Below, piece by piece: positions 63,901 to 64,000 of a stretch of 64,000 bases of DNA. The stretch's first letter is position 1; every line of letters starts with the position of its first letter. Source of the DNA: Fulvivirga sp. M361 (GTDB lineage Bacteria; Bacteroidota; Bacteroidia; Cytophagales; Cyclobacteriaceae); contig NZ_VKDC01000006.1 of the NCBI RefSeq assembly GCF_007097395.1, positions 458,073 through 522,072 on the forward strand. The letters run 5' to 3'. The notes under the pieces are model-generated. The model did no database searches, had not been told where the DNA came from, and saw nothing but the letters and a program-made list of their open reading frames with translations. Made by a program: the position numbers and the translations under genes.

Positions 63901-64000
63901 TCCTGCCGATCCACGAATGGCACATAGTCTCACGCTGAAAGTAGACGATTATGGTAATGTGGAAGAGGCTGCTGCGATTGGCTACCCCCGGCGTAACCCA
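60956..64000 (+). CDS. Tc toxin complex subunit TcB (3' end outside window)
   Basis: Frame open from the ATG at 60956 through the window end, 1015 codons without a stop. The low-complexity N terminus is followed by an SpvB domain (about 37-330: GGAIRSMGETFQSNPVTGTA, PQLALSYDSGNGND-FGLGW, ISRRTSRGLPQY). FG-GAP-type turns follow: DLNSDGLPELQV, DLTGDGYADILF, DMSGDGLTDIVR, DIDGTGTVDFVY (TcdB middle/N part, about 480-700). Next is the TcdB middle/C part (about 745-890: ALTRLQYAPSTQFYL, VLERVEVYDQVTGQRLTTRYAY, REFRGFGRVDQWDTE). TcB is half of the cocoon that encloses the toxic TcC C terminus. No signal peptide. A TcC part, fused or separate, is expected beyond the window. Confidence 0.93.
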   Translation, partial: MNGAPKPNDKQSSDNAQVQDSQSSPVSEVSQQAPISLPSGGGAIRSMGETFQSNPVTGTASFSVPVKVSPGRSGFTPQLALSYDSGNGNDVFGLGWNVGIPSISRRTSRGLPQYNDQAESDTFLLSGAEDLVPFMDESNGNWQKVQFQKNGYTITRYRPRTEGLFARIERWLDATGLISHWRVTTKDNTTSIYGESALGRVADPEDPKRVFQWLLEKTYDDKGNIIIYEYKAEDQVNVPNALYEEHRQSMPMANRYPKRIKYGNTVPFSPEDATFFDTTKWHFEVILDYGEHDEGNLPGYTETQLWNGRPDAFSTYTAGFEVRTYRLCQRILMYHHFAELSTGPTPEPYLVCATELNYDLKATYTLLQSVQYRYFEAGKSPETMPPVAFSYTQATIDPDIYEVDEQITRSLPAGVDSVNPQWVDLYGEGVQGILYEDSGAWWYRRNKGDKGYYQYDPTATSDTPELMMDTYTQVAPKPAAVGTNLRTLLTDLNSDGLPELQVQDQDMAGYYEQDTRDGWKHFKTFKSYPTIDWNDPNLRLIDLTGDGYADILFTEEYCLTWYASLVKEGVKEGYTKAKQVAKALDENNGPAVVFEDREQVIYLADMSGDGLTDIVRVRNGSIGYWPNLGYGHFGKLVRMDNAPYVDHPDLFDRRRVRLADIDGTGTVDFVYFYDDKVEYWPNESGNSWGNGISINHHFPVDDLSTLSVTDLFGNGTACLVSSSPLPGDAAQRLRYIDLMSSKKPFLLQEVDNNMGALTRLQYAPSTQFYLRDERAGTPWATKLPFPVQVLERVEVYDQVTGQRLTTRYAYHHGYYDGVEREFRGFGRVDQWDTEEFDVLIADTLFGGANLNENASDYVAPTLTKTWFHVGHYTQREPVLDAYSKEYYQGDALSPEVKKVQFSGNLMHAELSVNEEREALRALRGTMLRQELYANDQEEPSVHPYQVVEAGYTIKCLQPRVDNRYAVFFTYERETLTMDYERNPADPRMAHSLTLKVDDYGNVEEAAAIGYPRRNP

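Noticed and set aside
51312-64000. Tc toxin as T9SS cargo because of neighbouring T9SS genes
   Set aside because: TcA has no signal peptide and no C-terminal sorting domain; TcB has no signal peptide. Neighbourhood alone is not evidence.

Overview
The window reads as a marine-type Bacteroidota chromosome, probably of the Cytophagales grade. Support: two SusC/SusD pairs, lipoproteins with Bacteroidota-style signal peptides, several proteins ending in type IX secretion system (T9SS) sorting domains, a PorP/SprF protein, an agarase-like GH16 enzyme, and promoters with the Bacteroidota -7 element TAnnTTTG. The genus cannot be fixed from the sequence alone. I saw no tRNA, rRNA, CRISPR array or complete insertion sequence.

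Region 1 (1-21.4 kb) is a polysaccharide-utilisation locus for a mannose-containing glycan. A GH2 beta-mannosidase lipoprotein, cut by the window start, converges on a minus-strand operon of SusC, SusD and a tiny PKD lipoprotein. Upstream lies a second minus-strand operon: GH92 alpha-mannosidase, GH71/99-like lipoprotein, a large GH2 enzyme and a GH3 enzyme. The two operons share one operator-promoter layout: two direct repeats 22 bp apart placed about 27 bp behind a TAnnTTTG element. Divergent from the GH92 operon is a one-protein transmembrane regulator with periplasmic LamG-like and Kelch domains, one membrane helix and a cytoplasmic SARP/BTAD-type DNA-binding half. It is the obvious candidate to read the glycan and act on both operators.

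Region 2 (21.5-31 kb) holds a GH16 agarase-like T9SS cargo with its own direct-repeat operator, a DUF559 nuclease gene bracketed by about 34-bp GC-rich inverted repeats, a duplicated fragment of a T9SS tail, a vanadium-haloperoxidase-like T9SS cargo and a secreted M16 peptidase.

Region 3 (30.6-45.4 kb) holds two tandem thioredoxin-fold proteins, an FG-GAP/ASPIC-UnbV T9SS cargo, and a divergent plus-strand run: ECF sigma factor, FecR-type anti-sigma factor, surface Kelch lipoprotein, SusC, SusD and a protein with three tandem thioredoxin folds. This is an ECF/anti-sigma-controlled uptake locus, but its SusC lacks the N-terminal signalling domain usually used to reach FecR. A 15-base motif (TTTTACACCTATCCG) brackets the ASPIC gene.

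Region 4 (45.5-64 kb) holds PorP/SprF, a long PKD-like T9SS protein, an LRR/Ig/PKD protein with a gliding-type C terminus, and then a Tc toxin-complex locus: a 3124-residue TcA and the first 1015 residues of TcB, running off the window end. The TcA carries N-terminal transthyretin-like domains and an unusual basic, proline-rich stretch.
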